NCBI RefSeq assembly: GCF_030272615.1
Contig: NC_081414.1
Coordinates: 308,867,164 to 308,931,163, forward strand
Direction: 5' to 3'
Source: Cryptomeria japonica
Taxonomy: Eukaryota; Streptophyta; Pinopsida; Cupressales; Cupressaceae
Length of the DNA: 64,000 bases
The number at the start of each line of letters is the position of its first letter. Within the stretch, counting starts at the first letter, position 1. Of this stretch, positions 25,901 through 37,021 are shown piece after piece. The position numbers and the translations under genes are program-made. The notes below the pieces were generated by a model, which was given only the letters and a program-made list of their open reading frames with translations, ran no database searches and had not been told where the DNA came from.

Positions 25901-26322
25901 TGAATCATCTTCTTTGTTATTAAGATAGGTTGATCTAACCAAAGTTGCCCATCATGTACACGGCTCAATACATACCTAATCCATTTTACTTGAAAGTTTC
26001 TTGGTAGGTGTGGGATATGGGTCAAGCCTTTGATTTCCAAATGTCTATGCACGGGTTTCAGGGTTTTGTCAACACATAGCTGATCTAGGGCATTGTCCAT
26101 TTCCAAAGTCCCTAACTCCTGAATAGTGCATTTGAAATGAGTACGAATGTCATTGATGAGAAGTACCTTGGAAGGAATTCTGGACTGTGCTCCACTTGGG
26201 TCGAGTGATTCTGCGATCGCTGGAACGAGTTTGAAGTTCGGCACTGTCCATTTAACTCCTTTCACTAACATATTGGAAGTCTTCTTCGCCTTGCTCCTGC
26301 TGGTTGTGCTAGTAGAAGTCAT
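22999..26322 (-). pseudogene. E1 ORF2: 1107-codon unknown protein with four in-frame stops
   Basis: One uninterrupted frame from an ATG at 26322 to a TGA at 22999-23001, broken only by a TAA at codon 355 and TAGs at codons 547, 672 and 1032; there are no frameshifts. Codons 1-354 form an apparently globular region with no domain I recognise (IHRITGLPM near residue 138, YKDDICFMVD near 330). Then come a Lys/Glu-rich linker, a Pro/Arg segment (RRPPPSFEEKLKQLEQ), a helical part, an acidic Glu/Asp hinge at about residues 607-660, a Ser/Thr/Pro-rich stretch, and a long coiled-coil-like tail. Homologous pieces occur in E2 and D. A spacer of 404 bp separates it from the zinc-knuckle gene. It is not pol. 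Role unknown; a particle or packaging function is only a guess. Confidence 0.75.
24340..24500 (-). other. Acidic hinge of E1 ORF2, purine-rich coding strand
   Basis: The plus strand is nearly all TTC, TCC and CTT triplets, coding on the minus strand for runs of Glu and Asp. The same hinge in E2 (32866-33215) is longer and Lys/Glu-rich. Confidence 0.7.
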
Positions 26323-26726
26323 TGCTGAATAACCTGAGTTCCTTTTAGATTCTTCACTGCAAATTCGTCTTAAATCTCCTTAAGCACTTTGAAAACCTAA
26401 GCTCTTCGAATGCTGAATAACGCGGTGAAGAATGAAGTCGATTTTGCCCTTTTTATTAAAATTCTGTCATTAATGCTTGATAAGTGGGTAGGTGAGATGA
26501 CTTAATGACTTTAGCGATTGCTCGGTAAGACTGACCTAACTCGGTGTTCATATTTCTGACCTAACTCGGTAAGGTCTGCAGTTTTACCATGCTCGGTAAC
26601 ATTCAACTCGGTAAGTGACTTTTCTGTATGTATCGGAAATACTGATTTCATCGATTATGCTTTTGTATTTTGGAACTACTTATGGTAAGGTTTTGAAGAT
26701 GCAGTTCCTTATCTTCTTTAATGGAT
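26323..26726 (-). other. E1 spacer between the zinc-knuckle gene and ORF2
   Basis: Non-coding. Five CTCGGT words sit in 26519-26620, the same word that crowds the LTR. E2 has a spacer of similar length (420 bp) at the same place. Confidence 0.6.
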
Positions 26727-27890
26727 CTAATTTGTAATGGTGGGGTCACCCAATTCTTGAGTGACAGGACCATTGCTTGAATTATCCTGCTCGGTAGGTT
26801 TAGGAACCCACTGCTGTCTCATCTGTTTCCGAATGTTGTCAGCTTTAGCTTTCTTTTCATCTTCAATCTTCTTTGTGTTCATGCAGTTCTTGGCTATATG
26901 TCCGAGTTCAGTGCATGTATAACATCTTATGGTTGTATCTTTCTTCCTTAGATGATGCCTTGTACAATTCAACCCAATGTGTCCATATTCTCCACAATAA
27001 TGACATCTGCACCAGGTATTGTAATCCCAACCAAATATTGCCTTGACAATTTGTTCTGCTGGAGTGAATATCTTTGTTCTACATTCTGATGCTTTGTGAC
27101 CTTGTTTCTTGCATTTGTGACATTTGCCTTCAAATTTTGGTTTCTCCTTGCATTCACTAGCCTTGTGACCATGCTGATTACAGTTGTAGCATTTGCCTTT
27201 GAATCTTGTCTTTCCATTGCTCCAACATTTTTTTGATGTGTGACCTGTCTTACCACAGTAATTGCATGTAGGTCTTTGATTTCTTTGGCTACCTTGCTCG
27301 GAAGATTCACCTTCTTCATTGTAACCAAGACCAGCTTTACCCTTTTGTTTGTGAAGATTTTGCTCATTTAATTGATCCAAGTTTGTTCGAGTTTTCATCA
27401 TCCTTTCATTTGCTTGCTTTTGAATATCTAGCTCATTTTTCAAACTTTCATTCTGTTCTTTGAGAATTCTGATCTCTTCATTTGCATTGGAGAGTTGCTC
27501 GGTGAGATCTTTATGCTGTACAATTTCATTGCTTCTTCCTTCTATTTCATTTTGCATTTTATTCCTTTGTTCCAAGATTTCACAAAATCTTGCAGACTGA
27601 ATTTCCTGTTCTCTTCTTAGCATCCTTACTTCTTTTTGCAGTAATCCATTCTTTTCTAGGAGTTCTTTGATTGCATTGTTTGCTTCATCTACTTCATTTG
27701 AACTACTTGTAGGAAAGAGATCTTCAATTTTTGTTTCAACATACTCATGATCATTTATTTCTTTTGCTAGTTCCTTCCTTCTTTTTAGGGATTGGGAAAG
27801 ATGTTCTCTTGCTTCTTTGAGTTGAGCAATGGCCATTTCCAGATCTAGCTTTTCATTCTCAATAGCTTTGTCAAGTCTGAATATCTCCAT
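26727..27890 (-). CDS. E1 zinc-knuckle protein (Gag C-terminal half), intact
   Basis: 387 residues. About residues 1-170 are heptad-like, Glu/Lys/Leu-rich and likely coiled coil. A KAGLGYNEEGESS linker near 185-197 precedes five CX2CX4HX4C knuckles at about 209-222, 234-247, 257-270, 296-309 and 323-336, and a basic tail. In Copia and Gypsy, such knuckles bind element RNA as nucleocapsid. C1 has the same coiled coil, a GLGY-like linker and knuckles in the second half of its gag, so E1 kept only the Gag tail and lost the shell-forming front part. The ATG at 27890 lies 50 bases after the primer site. It is the only clearly intact ORF of this family in the window, and it fits selection for RNA binding in trans. 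Confidence 0.85.
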   Translation of the reverse strand: MEIFRLDKAIENEKLDLEMAIAQLKEAREHLSQSLKRRKELAKEINDHEYVETKIEDLFPTSSSNEVDEANNAIKELLEKNGLLQKEVRMLRREQEIQSARFCEILEQRNKMQNEIEGRSNEIVQHKDLTEQLSNANEEIRILKEQNESLKNELDIQKQANERMMKTRTNLDQLNEQNLHKQKGKAGLGYNEEGESSEQGSQRNQRPTCNYCGKTGHTSKKCWSNGKTRFKGKCYNCNQHGHKASECKEKPKFEGKCHKCKKQGHKASECRTKIFTPAEQIVKAIFGWDYNTWCRCHYCGEYGHIGLNCTRHHLRKKDTTIRCYTCTELGHIAKNCMNTKKIEDEKKAKADNIRKQMRQQWVPKPTEQDNSSNGPVTQELGDPTITN

Positions 27891-27940
27891 TGTCTTGACC
27901 TTTTCTCAAGCTGTCAAACTTTTACTCTGAGAACCACAAT

Positions 27941-27952
27941 GCTCTGATACCA
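27941..27952 (-). other. E1 primer binding site (initiator Met tRNA)
   Basis: Minus strand TGGTATCAGAGC, two bases from the 5' LTR. Confidence 0.92.
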
Positions 27953-27954
27953 AT

Positions 27955-29108
27955 TGTTGAAAATATTCAGGACTAACCAAGTTACTGAGAGGGGAGGGGT
28001 GAATCAGTAACACTCAAACCTTTTAACTCATTTCTGCACTTGTATATATTAAACCATTCATTCATTTAATCTACTATATGCATGAAAGTATAATCATTCA
28101 TAACACTTAACACAAAGATTTGGTGACCCAGAAACCTTCCAAATAGAAAGTAAAACTGGGGTGGGGATGGTACCCACAAAACTTTGGTACTGCAGTAAAA
28201 GTTGGCTGGTTAAGGCTTACAATGATCACTTCTGATGATCTGCCCTGTTAGAAGCAAATTTGGACTGCTAGGTCCACCTTGTTAGAGGATTTACAAACAT
28301 ACAATGAAGTATGCACTCGGTTAAGAGATTTACAAAAGACTGTTAAGTCTACCCGGTAAAAGGATTTACAAACTGATTCAACTATTAGGATGAAACAGTA
28401 GATCTTGACTTACAACTTTATTGCTGATAAGATCCTTTGAGTATTGATCTCCTTCTCAGATAGATATGTCGATTCTGCTCCTTTACTGACTCTGCGAAAA
28501 TGTTTTGGTCTGCTGCCTTAGTTTATGCTCTGCTCTTTCTAATTTAGCATATTCATACATCTTACATACATTTTCACCTTACGGATTACAGATGGTATAA
28601 TACATCACATATATATACCGTCCATAATTACATTTACATTTCATAAAGTCGGCCTCATACAAATTAATAACATAAACTCATTCTTAAGTCGGCCTTACAT
28701 AGGTGAACAAAATATTACTGAGTCGGTAGATACTCGGTTCCTCAAGCTGGCTCGGTGATCTTCTGATACACGGCGTCCACTACAGTACTCGACATCATCA
28801 TGCTCTCAGTAAGAGTAGAAGCTCGGTCCATACTAGTCCCAAAGTGTAGCTTGGAACTCGGTAGCTGCGGTGACTCGGTAGATATAGTGTCACTCGATAA
28901 CCACTGGTAACTCGGTAAGAGCTGACTTCTCGGTTACTGCTGTTTGTCTCATATGCTCGGTAATAGTCTTACTGCTCGGTATGAACTGTTTAATCGGTAA
29001 GCTTTGCCGAATGCTCGGTATAGGCTGTGGACTGAATGATGAGCTCGGTAAGCATTCAAAATCGAATAAGTGTTTTCGCTAAATGACAAATATATCATTA
29101 TTCCAACA
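27955..29108 (-). repeat. E1 5' LTR
   Basis: Same length as the 3' LTR (1154 bp), with the CTCGGT cluster at 28733-29050. Differences from the partner are mostly transitions, several of them inside CTCGGT words. Confidence 0.93.
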
Positions 29109-29516
29109 ATATTATATGGGTGTTTGTATAGTTGTATTGGAGAAATATTTGGTCTCTTGTATGTTGTTGTTCACGACATTGAAAAGTTTGGATTCATGGT
29201 TGCTTGTAGTGAGATCTTATATCATTGTCTGGATCATGTGATTGGTGTTTTGCTTGATGTAGTTTTGGCCTTATCCATTGTTGGTAGAGTTACCTGTGTA
29301 TTTCAGACTGAAAGGAAGTCTCTGTGAGTGAGTTCTAGGTCTCTCAGCTATGGATATGTTTCAGAATCTCTCCCTCTATATTTTATTAAGCCTTATTCTA
29401 ATTATTTCTTCTTACTTGTTAGTTCTGGTCAGACTCTATACATATGTTTTTTGAGGCCTTATGTTTTAAGTTTTATTTTTAAATCTTTGCCAAAAGTTTT
29501 GTGATTGTCCCTCCTT

Positions 29517-29715
29517 TTATGCAAAAGTGTTGATTTTGTATTTGCGTTGTGCTTTCATTCATTTGCGCTGTCCATTTATGCATTTGCATTGTCTATTATT
29601 GCATTTGCGTTGTCCTTCGGTGTATATGTGTTGTCCCTTGTGCAAAAGCATTGTCCTTATTTGCATAGGCACTAAACTATTTAACACAGGCGTTAACCTA
29701 TAATGCAAAAGTGTT
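29517..29715. repeat. Degenerate tandem array in G LTR, unit about 20-24 bp
   Basis: Repeated words of the form TTGC(A/G)TTGTCC and TGCAAAAG. The counterpart in the 3' LTR is 58305-58530. Confidence 0.65.
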
Positions 29716-29940
29716 GTTCTGCCTGTCTTTGGTGTTTTCACTATTCTCCTAGTCAGATTTGGATATTCCGAGTTTTGTTTCACTCTAGAGGCTTTTTGGT
29801 ATTTTTGCAGACATTTTCCAACTACTGTTATTTATCAGTTTGATGTGATTTTATGTTTTATATGCTAGAACAATCTTGGTTTATTTATTGTTGAAGATTT
29901 GAGTCCTTTCTTATATTGAGATGTTGCAATGGAAAAATGG

Positions 29941-30032
29941 TATTGTTGTGGAGACAACAAGATGTTATTGTTGTTGAGATAGCAAGATAGTATTGTTGTG
30001 GAGACAACAAGGTGATATTGTTGTGAAGATAG
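29941..30032. repeat. Tandem array in G LTR, unit about 25 bp, about 4 copies
   Basis: Units like TATTGTTGTGGAGACAACAA; counterpart at 58750-58852. Each unit contains TTGTTG and CAACAA and can pair with itself. Confidence 0.75.
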
Positions 30033-30564
30033 GAGATTTGATATGTTTTATTGAGGGAATATCTCTTTTGATATAGATTTCCACATTGAGGCTCATATTG
30101 CTTTTTAATGGATTTAAACCCTTTGCATTCTTTAGCTATAGTCTTCCTTGTATGTTTTATGTGTTGTTGGGCTACATGATGAAGTTATGGATCTCTTTTT
30201 GGAATTTGAATTGGAGCATTTTTTCTATTGTTGTTTTGGAGCATGTTATGAGGATTAGGCTTCCTTGTGGGTAGAAATGGCTCCACATGTCTATCAAGGT
30301 TATGTCGTGAAGAGTTGTGTTTTGGCAACTTTATGGGGGAGGATAGCATGTGATGACACTCCTCTCCTACATGTGTCCTTTACTTGAGATGTATTTATGC
30401 CTTGATGATTTGTGCACCTCTGGGAGTTTTCTATTTGCGCTATCTTGTGATTGGTTCTTTCTTGAGTGTCCTTGATTTGGGTAGTCTCTTTGGTTTTAAG
30501 TGTCGGCCTAGATATAGAGTGTGTGTTGGGACCTTGTGTCATCTCTTAGCATGGGGGGGGGGGT

Positions 30565-30569
30565 GTGGT
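30565..30569. repeat. Left target site duplication of E2
   Basis: GTGGT; identical to 38098-38102. Confidence 0.9.
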
Positions 30570-31644
30570 TGATGAATACTAAGAGGGGGGGGTGAATTAG
30601 TATTCCAAAAATCTTTGCACTTAAACACTTTGCAAGACTAACAGTAAACCAATAAAACAGTTTAACAGACAAACCGGTTAACAAACATGCAAACTAAATA
30701 GCTAATAATGCATTCATCCATAGAAGAACAAACACCATAACACAAGATATTTTGATGTGGAAACCCAAATGGGAAAAACCATGGTGAGATGGAACTCACA
30801 AGTAACTATCTGCAGAATAGGAACCAGACCGATTAAGGTCTTACAATGTTCTTTACCAGAACAAATCCTGTTAGGAATCTCAATATTTGTTAGTAGATAA
30901 GTTCAATTAAAGAATACCTTACTAGAGGATTTTAGATCCACATATGTGAACCACCTTGTTAGAGGATTTACAAAAGGCTTTTGGGCCTACCCGGTTAAGG
31001 GCTACAGACTTGTCAAAGATGTGAGTAATCAACAAGTGTTTGATCTAGCTAATAGCATAGACTACTCGGTTAGATCCTTGATAGCTTGTTCTTAATGCAC
31101 TCTGACATTACTTCAGTCTTCTACACATTCATAATCTCTCCAACTCCTCAACCACCTTAAACCCTAGTTGCAATATCAACTATCGCAACAACAACAACAT
31201 CAACAACATAAAACCCTAGACATGATGTCCTTATAAAGGAATCTGATTTCATGTCAGTCCAATAGGATTACATTACAATTTCCTAGGTTCAATGAACTTG
31301 GACATACTTGGTAACACGACACAAAAAGCATCGCTAAAGTGTCAGCACCGTCAAACAATCAGTGGATGGTAACTCATCACAAAATGCCGATTGTCGGTTT
31401 GACAAAAATGAAGACTAGTAGAAATGTGTTAGGCTGCTTTAATCCCTCATACCGCTTGAGGTCAACATGTCGCTTCAGATCGAGAAACACATTCTGCAAA
31501 ACATCAATATTCTAAAGAGTATAATTCAACATACTGGTTGGAACAAATACCGGTTGTGCTCTAACTTATACATACAAAGAGGATCTCAATGAAAGTGTGT
31601 GCCCATCAATGACAATCACAACATAAACATAAAAAATGCCAACA
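30570..31644 (-). repeat. E2 3' LTR
   Basis: Plus-strand ends TGATGAATAC and ATGCCAACA. The sequence is unlike the E1 LTR except at its tips and in scattered CCGGTT and CGGT words. Confidence 0.92.
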
Positions 31645-31656
31645 ATCTCACCCTTT
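31645..31656 (-). other. E2 polypurine tract
   Basis: Minus strand AAAGGGTGAGAT before the LTR, one base different from the E1 tract. Confidence 0.8.
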
Positions 31657-31979
31657 GGCATTGATGGCAACACTTAGGAAACTAAAATTTTGACATCTAA
31701 GTGTTTTACAACAAAATCATGTCATTAGAAAAATTGCTCCCCCTAAGCATATACACTATCCCTTTAACGATACAAACAATACAATGTATAGCACTTTTGC
31801 ATATAGAGCATAAACATTGACATATTCAGAGCATATAATCAAAATTTTGATTACCAGATACTTCTCCAAATATAATTCTTCTCCCCCTTTTGCCAACAAT
31901 GACAAAGTACAGCTGAACAACCCTGTTTTCATTTGATATTAAAAATAATAAAATTTTATGACAACAAGGAATGATACTT

Positions 31980-34900
31980 GTCAAAAATAGATTTACAGTC
32001 CTACAAGAATTGTTTCATCAACAAAGACCAGGACTCAAGTAGGGAGGTGGCTACTTCTTGCTTTGTCTGCATCTGGGAGACCTGTTCTTCCATGGCATCA
32101 ATTGTGCTCATCTCCTGTGTAATTGTTAAGGCATCTAGGTTCATATAGCACTTTTGAAGAATTTGCAATCGTGGGAGTATAACCAGTTGTATCTCCTACA
32201 AGTCTCTAGACTGAGTGTTGATCTCTTGCTCCATTTTTGCTGACTAGATGTGAAACTGGTGAATGGTTTGCCCATAAGTTGTAAAGGAATCATAAGGCGG
32301 CTTGAATGTGCTCAAGTAGGACTGCAAGTCCTTTTCAAGTTTTTGCTTTTGAGCTATCACATCATCATAGAACAGATGGGGTTGGCAGATCTTGCTGAGT
32401 AGCAGATTCTCCTCATCTAGAGCATCCCTTATATCCTTTTGTTCTTTCTTCAGTTCAGTCCAGAGCTCACTCAACTTCTTCACCAGAGCTATATTAAGAG
32501 CTTTTTGATGCTCCTTCTTGACATTAGCCTCTGCTACCTCTTCAAGGCTCTACACCTGATCATCTACTACTGTGCATAGGAGCTTGAGTTTAGCTAGTGA
32601 TGAATCAGTGTTGGGAAGATTTGTACTAGGTATCAAACCGGTAAGAGTTTCCACAACAGCTTGAATTACATCCAGCTCCTTCTTCTGTCAAATGATTTCA
32701 AGGCACTCTTGAGCTACCTTGATGCTCTGCATTAGCTCCATTTCACTTGTAGACTAGAGATCGATAGGACTAGAGAGATCAGTTGGTTTGGCTTGACTCC
32801 CGGATGCCTTCGGAGTCTCCATCTAGGTGCTCTTCTCCATTTCTCCTACCTTGTTCTCTTCCGCTTTCTTCTTCTCCACGTCTCTCCTCTTCTCTGCTTC
32901 CTTATCCTCCTCTTCCTTCTTCCTATTCTCTGCTTCTCTCCTCTTTTCCTCTTCTTTTTCTTCCTCTTCCTTCTTCTTCTTCTCTTCTTCCTTCTTCTTC
33001 TCTTGTTCCTTATCTTCTTCTTCCTTCTTTTTCTTTTCATCTTCTTGCTTCTGTTTCTCTTCTTCACCCTTCTTCTTTTTCTCCTCTTCATCTTTCTTCT
33101 TCTTCTCTTCTTCATCCTTCTTCTTTCTCTCTTCTTCATCTTTCTTCTTCTTCTCTTCTTCATCCCTTTTCTGCTTCTCTTCTTCATCCTTTTTCCACTT
33201 TTTTGCCTCTTCCTATGCCACTTCCTGTCTATCCTTGACTTGCTTATCAACCTGTTTAGCCCATTGCTTCTATCCCATTGCCTCAGATGGTGTTTCCTAA
33301 GTAACATCCTCAACATCCAAAGAATTGACATCAATGGTGTCGATCGGTTCAACAACCAGATTTCCTTCATCATCAAATACTTCATCCGGTTTGGATATAA
33401 CCAGTTCTTTTTCAGCTTGCTAATTGGCTAGATGCGCTTTGTGAGTCTGGACAGTGGTTCTCATATACAGATGAGTGTCTATTTTGACATCATCAACTCT
33501 ACCTTCTAATAGCCAGAGTCTTCTTTTTCTAGTGAAGAAGAGTCCTTTATTTTGGTCAATAACATCAAACAATTCAGAATTTGACAGGTCGAGAAAGTAC
33601 TATGCAAAAACTTTCTCCCTAATTTCTTGTTCCTTTTCTATGGCAATGCACCATCTATTGTCTAATGACATATATAAAGAATCCAGTGTCTGAGACTTAA
33701 TCTCTGAGGGCGACCGGTCATTACCACATAAATACTAAATTATTTCCTTTTCAACCACTTCCTTTTCATCATCGTTAAAGTCATCAAAACACTCAATTAA
33801 GTCATTTAGCACTTTTCTCCTAACATTATTTATTATTCTTTGACAATGTGTCAAAGGTTTATAGGAAGATATATCTATATTTACCGGTGCAAATGATGCC
33901 AGTTCACTCTTTGTCTTCCTCTTTGCTTGACGTGTTTTCTTTGGCTTTTTCTCAGACAAAGTTTCTTTTGAGTCTGGAGAGGTATTCCTTGTCTTCCTCT
34001 TTCTCTTGAACACTTTAGCCAGTGCTACTTCCGGTTTCTTCTTGGCTGGTGACCACTTGGTCACTTTTGGAGTTGCAGTAGTAACTGCTGTTGATGCTGC
34101 AGGCATTGCCTTTACCTTCTTTACTACCGGTTCTTTTTCTTTCATTGCTAGTGGTTCCTCAACTAGTGCTATCCTCTCTAGGTAGGTGTCGGTTCTCTTT
34201 GCCTTAGGATCAAGCGGTGAGGCAATAAGGGTAGAGGCATACCCTTCCAGCATATCGTACATCACCTCATAGCCCATTGGCTCCACTTCTTCCTGTCTAG
34301 GCTCAACAACCTCCATTATGCATTTATCTACTTGGATGGTGAAGCAGATATCGTCTTCATATTTCTTGACGATGTCACTTGATATACTCAATCTTTGGCT
34401 TATTTTCCTTCTAAACTCATCAAAATACTTGTTTAGAACATCAGGGTAGCTAGTTATAATTGCTTCAATGTTTTCCTTGATTTGCTTGGTCATCGGTTGG
34501 TCACTAGACCATTGGACATCTCCTACTCCTAGAAAGTAGCCTTGGAATTAGAAGAACAACACAACCAGTAGTTGTCCAAACTTGAACCTTAGTGCATTAT
34601 CCTGTTTGATCGACTTCAGATTCAATAGGAGTTGTCTCTACATACTGGTGCAAAGATCAAATGATGCATCCTCCTTTATCATCCGGTAAGCAGCATTTAC
34701 CACTATAGCAGATATAGAGTTAATTCTACTAGATGAGAATGTTTAGTATCCAATCACCATACATGCATACTTAACCAGATCATCCTTGATAGAATTGACT
34801 ATCATGCCTCGAGAGTCGCTCATTGAATTGGTGAGCTTGGACATTTCAGTTTTGCTTACCTTAGGGCTGGCACTTCCCCTGTGTTGTAGAATCTGGTGAC

Positions 34901-35275
34901 TACATGAATTGCCTACGATGTGATGTCATGTGTCCTTTTCAGGTACATCTTATCACCATGGACTCTAATCAGAATGATCCTTATATGATCCTTTTTGAAA
35001 TCTTCTAGGAAGTAAACAACATTGTGGAGCTTTTTCTTCTCCAAAATATTAAATTCTGGTTTGATCTTCTTATCTTTTCCACAAAATAAACCTAACTGGG
35101 TGTGGATAGCTAGAGACCCTAGGTCTTCTATCTTGCAATCTATGTAGTCAGAAATTCCCTCTTCTACTATCACACTAGCCGGAACTTGTGATAGGGCATT
35201 ATACTTGGACTTCCATTGAATAAAACTTGCAGACTCGACAGATGCACTAGAACTGGTATGAGATGCGGAAGCCAT
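31980..35275 (-). pseudogene. E2 ORF2: homologue of the E1 long unknown ORF, heavily interrupted
   Basis: Starts at an ATG at 35275 (first 120 codons open to 34913). It shifts frame in the decayed stretch 34494-34912, then stays in one frame from 34493 to about 31990. In that stretch I count 13 in-frame stops, 12 TAG and one TGA. Homology to E1: RVHGDKMYLKR with E1 RVHDGQLWLDQ, and YEDDICFTIQVDK with YKDDICFMVDCDK. Segment order is the same: unknown domain, basic linker (KRKRKTRNTS, KKPKKTRQAKRKTKS), helical part, Lys/Glu-rich hinge, coiled-coil tail (LEKDLQSYLS). No known function. Confidence 0.75.
32866..33215 (-). repeat. Polypyrimidine tract / Lys-Glu hinge repeats in E2 ORF2
   Basis: About 350 bp of TTC, CTT and TCT triplets on the plus strand, with about 30-bp units such as CTTCTTCTTCTCTTCTTCAT. 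On the coding strand it reads repeated DEEEKKKK-type units. The long Ser/Leu/Phe frames on the plus strand are shadows of it. Confidence 0.85.
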
Positions 35276-35695
35276 GATAGAAATCTTAAGAACTCAAGAA
35301 ATACCTTTTGAAACACATGAAATTAGGTCTTGCCGATTCTCCTTCATTTCACACTCCGTCAATTGCTAAATCACTGCTTTGTGTTCTCCACTTGACTGTT
35401 TCCAGTTTGAATTTGAATCTCCTTCACAGTTTCTCAATTTCTCAAAATCTCTGCTCAAATCGCCTTTTCGTCACTCTGCTCTTTGAAAAACTTTTCTTCG
35501 CTTGAAGACTGATAGTGATAAATGATTTGAAAAATTCTTTTAAACATATTCCTCACCTACCATCATTGATGCTCCTCCATTTGGGCATAAACCCTAATTT
35601 GCCTTTTTACCATTTTCGATCTTCTACCAAATGACAAGTATAACATACCGGTTAAGGTCTTTTACCGGTGTAACTCCCCCTAATCTTTTTGAATC
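35276..35695 (-). other. E2 spacer between zinc-knuckle gene and ORF2
   Basis: Non-coding; same position and nearly the same length as in E1. Contains CCGGTTAAGG and TACCGGTG words near 35650-35670. Confidence 0.55.
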
Positions 35696-36971
35696 TTAGT
35701 TTTTTGGTTCCGTGATTTCCACACTAGGTGTAGAAACTGGTTCATCTTGTAACACCACTAGTTTCTCCTTCCAAATTTTGTTCATGTCTGCTTGAACAGT
35801 GTCAACATCAATGTTTCCTTCCAAATTGACCGATATATCATCATATATGTTCTTTCTTGATCTAAAAAATCTGGCAATGTGACCCGGTTTGTTGCAATGA
35901 TAGCAGACCAATCCAGGTGCTCTCCAAGGTCCATTGTTCATGTTTCCATTCTTCCTTCTACATGTTGCAGGATTGTGACCACTACCATGATAGATCATAC
36001 AATTTTCTCTCCATCCGGTTTTCGCTTGATAACCACCACATCTTGGCTGATGATTGAAGGCCTTAAACTGGTTGTGATTCCAGTTCAGAAAAGGTTCAGG
36101 ACCAACTCCTTGGGTCCTCTGAGGATATCTTCCAGTGTTATTCATAACAGACTTGCATTCAGATGCTCTATGCCCATACTTGTTGCATGCATAACAGTTA
36201 CCATCAAATCTATAGGATATAGGCTTATCATTTAGGAAATAAGAAAAATTGTTGTAAGCCTTACTCCTACACACATTTGCAGTATGTCCTTCTTTAAGAC
36301 AGTTGAAACAAACAGGTTTAAACTTTTGCTTACCTTTATCCTTTGATGTCGGTTGTTTCTTTGATGTTCCAACATTTGTACCAAAGGTCTCACCTTCCTC
36401 ATGACCAGAATAACCAAGTCCATTGGTATTCTTGACTGATTGAGCAGATTCAAGCTTTTTCTCTAGCTTGACAGTACTCTTGTTGAACTTAGCAAGCATT
36501 TCCTTTGACTCAGAGTTCTTTGGAAATAGCAGCATTTGTTTCCAACAAGTTTTCATTCTCAGAGATGGCAGTGTTCGGTTCTCCTTGCATGTATTCCTTT
36601 TCCACTTTGCTTGCATGGAGTTGAGCATTTAGGGCACTGATCTCTTGTTTTAGCTTGGAGATCTCATGATCTCTTTCTTTCACCAGATCTTCAGCTTTCC
36701 TCTGGTTCTCAAGCTCTTGACACATTCGGATAGTCAATCCTTCCAACTCCTTTCTAAGGTTGGAGTTTGATTCATTCAACTTATTTACTTCTGCAATTAG
36801 GGCTTCCATGTTTGCTTCATATGAAGAACTGTTTTCAAATAGCTCCATCAGCTTTTCTGCATGTTCTCTTCTTTTTGCTTGAGATGCCTTGTATTTGACC
36901 ATAAGATCATCATAGGCTTGCTCAGATTGAGTGAGCTGGTGGGTAAGTTCCCTCAAAGTGTATTCCCCCAT
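35696..36971 (-). pseudogene. E2 zinc-knuckle protein (Gag C-terminal half), frameshifted
   Basis: The ATG at 36971 lies 35 bases after the primer site. The first part (to about 36520) is a Glu/Lys/Leu-rich coiled coil. A frameshift there leads into the second part (to a TAA at 35696), with NTNGLGYSGHEEGE and four knuckle positions: CFNCLKEGHTANVC and CYACNKYGHRASEC are complete, CMIYHGSGHNPATC has lost its second Cys to Tyr, and CYHCNKPGHIARFF has lost its last Cys to Phe. It matches the E1 protein in layout, one knuckle shorter. The frame that starts further right inside the LTR is not the natural start. Confidence 0.8.
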
Positions 36972-37006
36972 ATCTCTTTTCAAGTGGTTAAACTTATAGA
37001 AAGGTT

Positions 37007-37019
37007 GGCTCTGATACCA
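37007..37019 (-). other. E2 primer binding site (initiator Met tRNA)
   Basis: Minus strand TGGTATCAGAGCC, two bases from the 5' LTR. Confidence 0.92.
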
Positions 37020-37021
37020 AT

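Larger units (their letters stand above)
21584..29108 (-). mobile_element. Element E1: pol-less Copia-like element with zinc-knuckle protein and long unknown ORF
   Basis: 7525 bp with 1154-bp LTRs (21584-22737 and 27955-29108) that differ at roughly 25 positions by eye, so it is fairly young. It has a perfect ATATT target duplication and an intact empty site in the other G LTR at 57898-57902. The primer site at 27941-27952 and purine tract at 22738-22749 place it on the minus strand. It encodes a Gag-tail-like protein (26727-27890) and a 1107-codon frame with four stops (22999-26322). No protease, integrase, reverse transcriptase or RNase H is present, so it depends on another element to move. 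Confidence 0.93.
29109..30569 (+). repeat. Element G 5' LTR, segment 2
   Basis: Begins with the right E1 target copy ATATT (29109-29113) and ends with the left E2 target copy GTGGT (30565-30569). Matches 57898-59638 of the 3' LTR apart from a 266-bp block present only there. Contains two short tandem arrays. Confidence 0.92.

Noticed and set aside
27941-27952. CTCTGATACCA as the end of a tRNA gene
   Set aside because: No cloverleaf upstream, and each occurrence sits beside an LTR: it is a primer binding site. The same applies at 11995, 37007, 39650 and 19488.
32783-33431. Overlapping 150-210 codon Leu/Phe/Ser-rich frames on the plus strand and an Arg/Lys-rich frame on the minus strand
   Set aside because: They are shadows of the repetitive Lys/Glu hinge of E2 ORF2, which lies in another minus-strand frame.
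31980-34493. Amber codon reassignment or programmed readthrough in E2
   Set aside because: Plant nuclear genes use the standard code, C1 in the same window contains all three stops, and methylation decay explains the TAG excess more simply.
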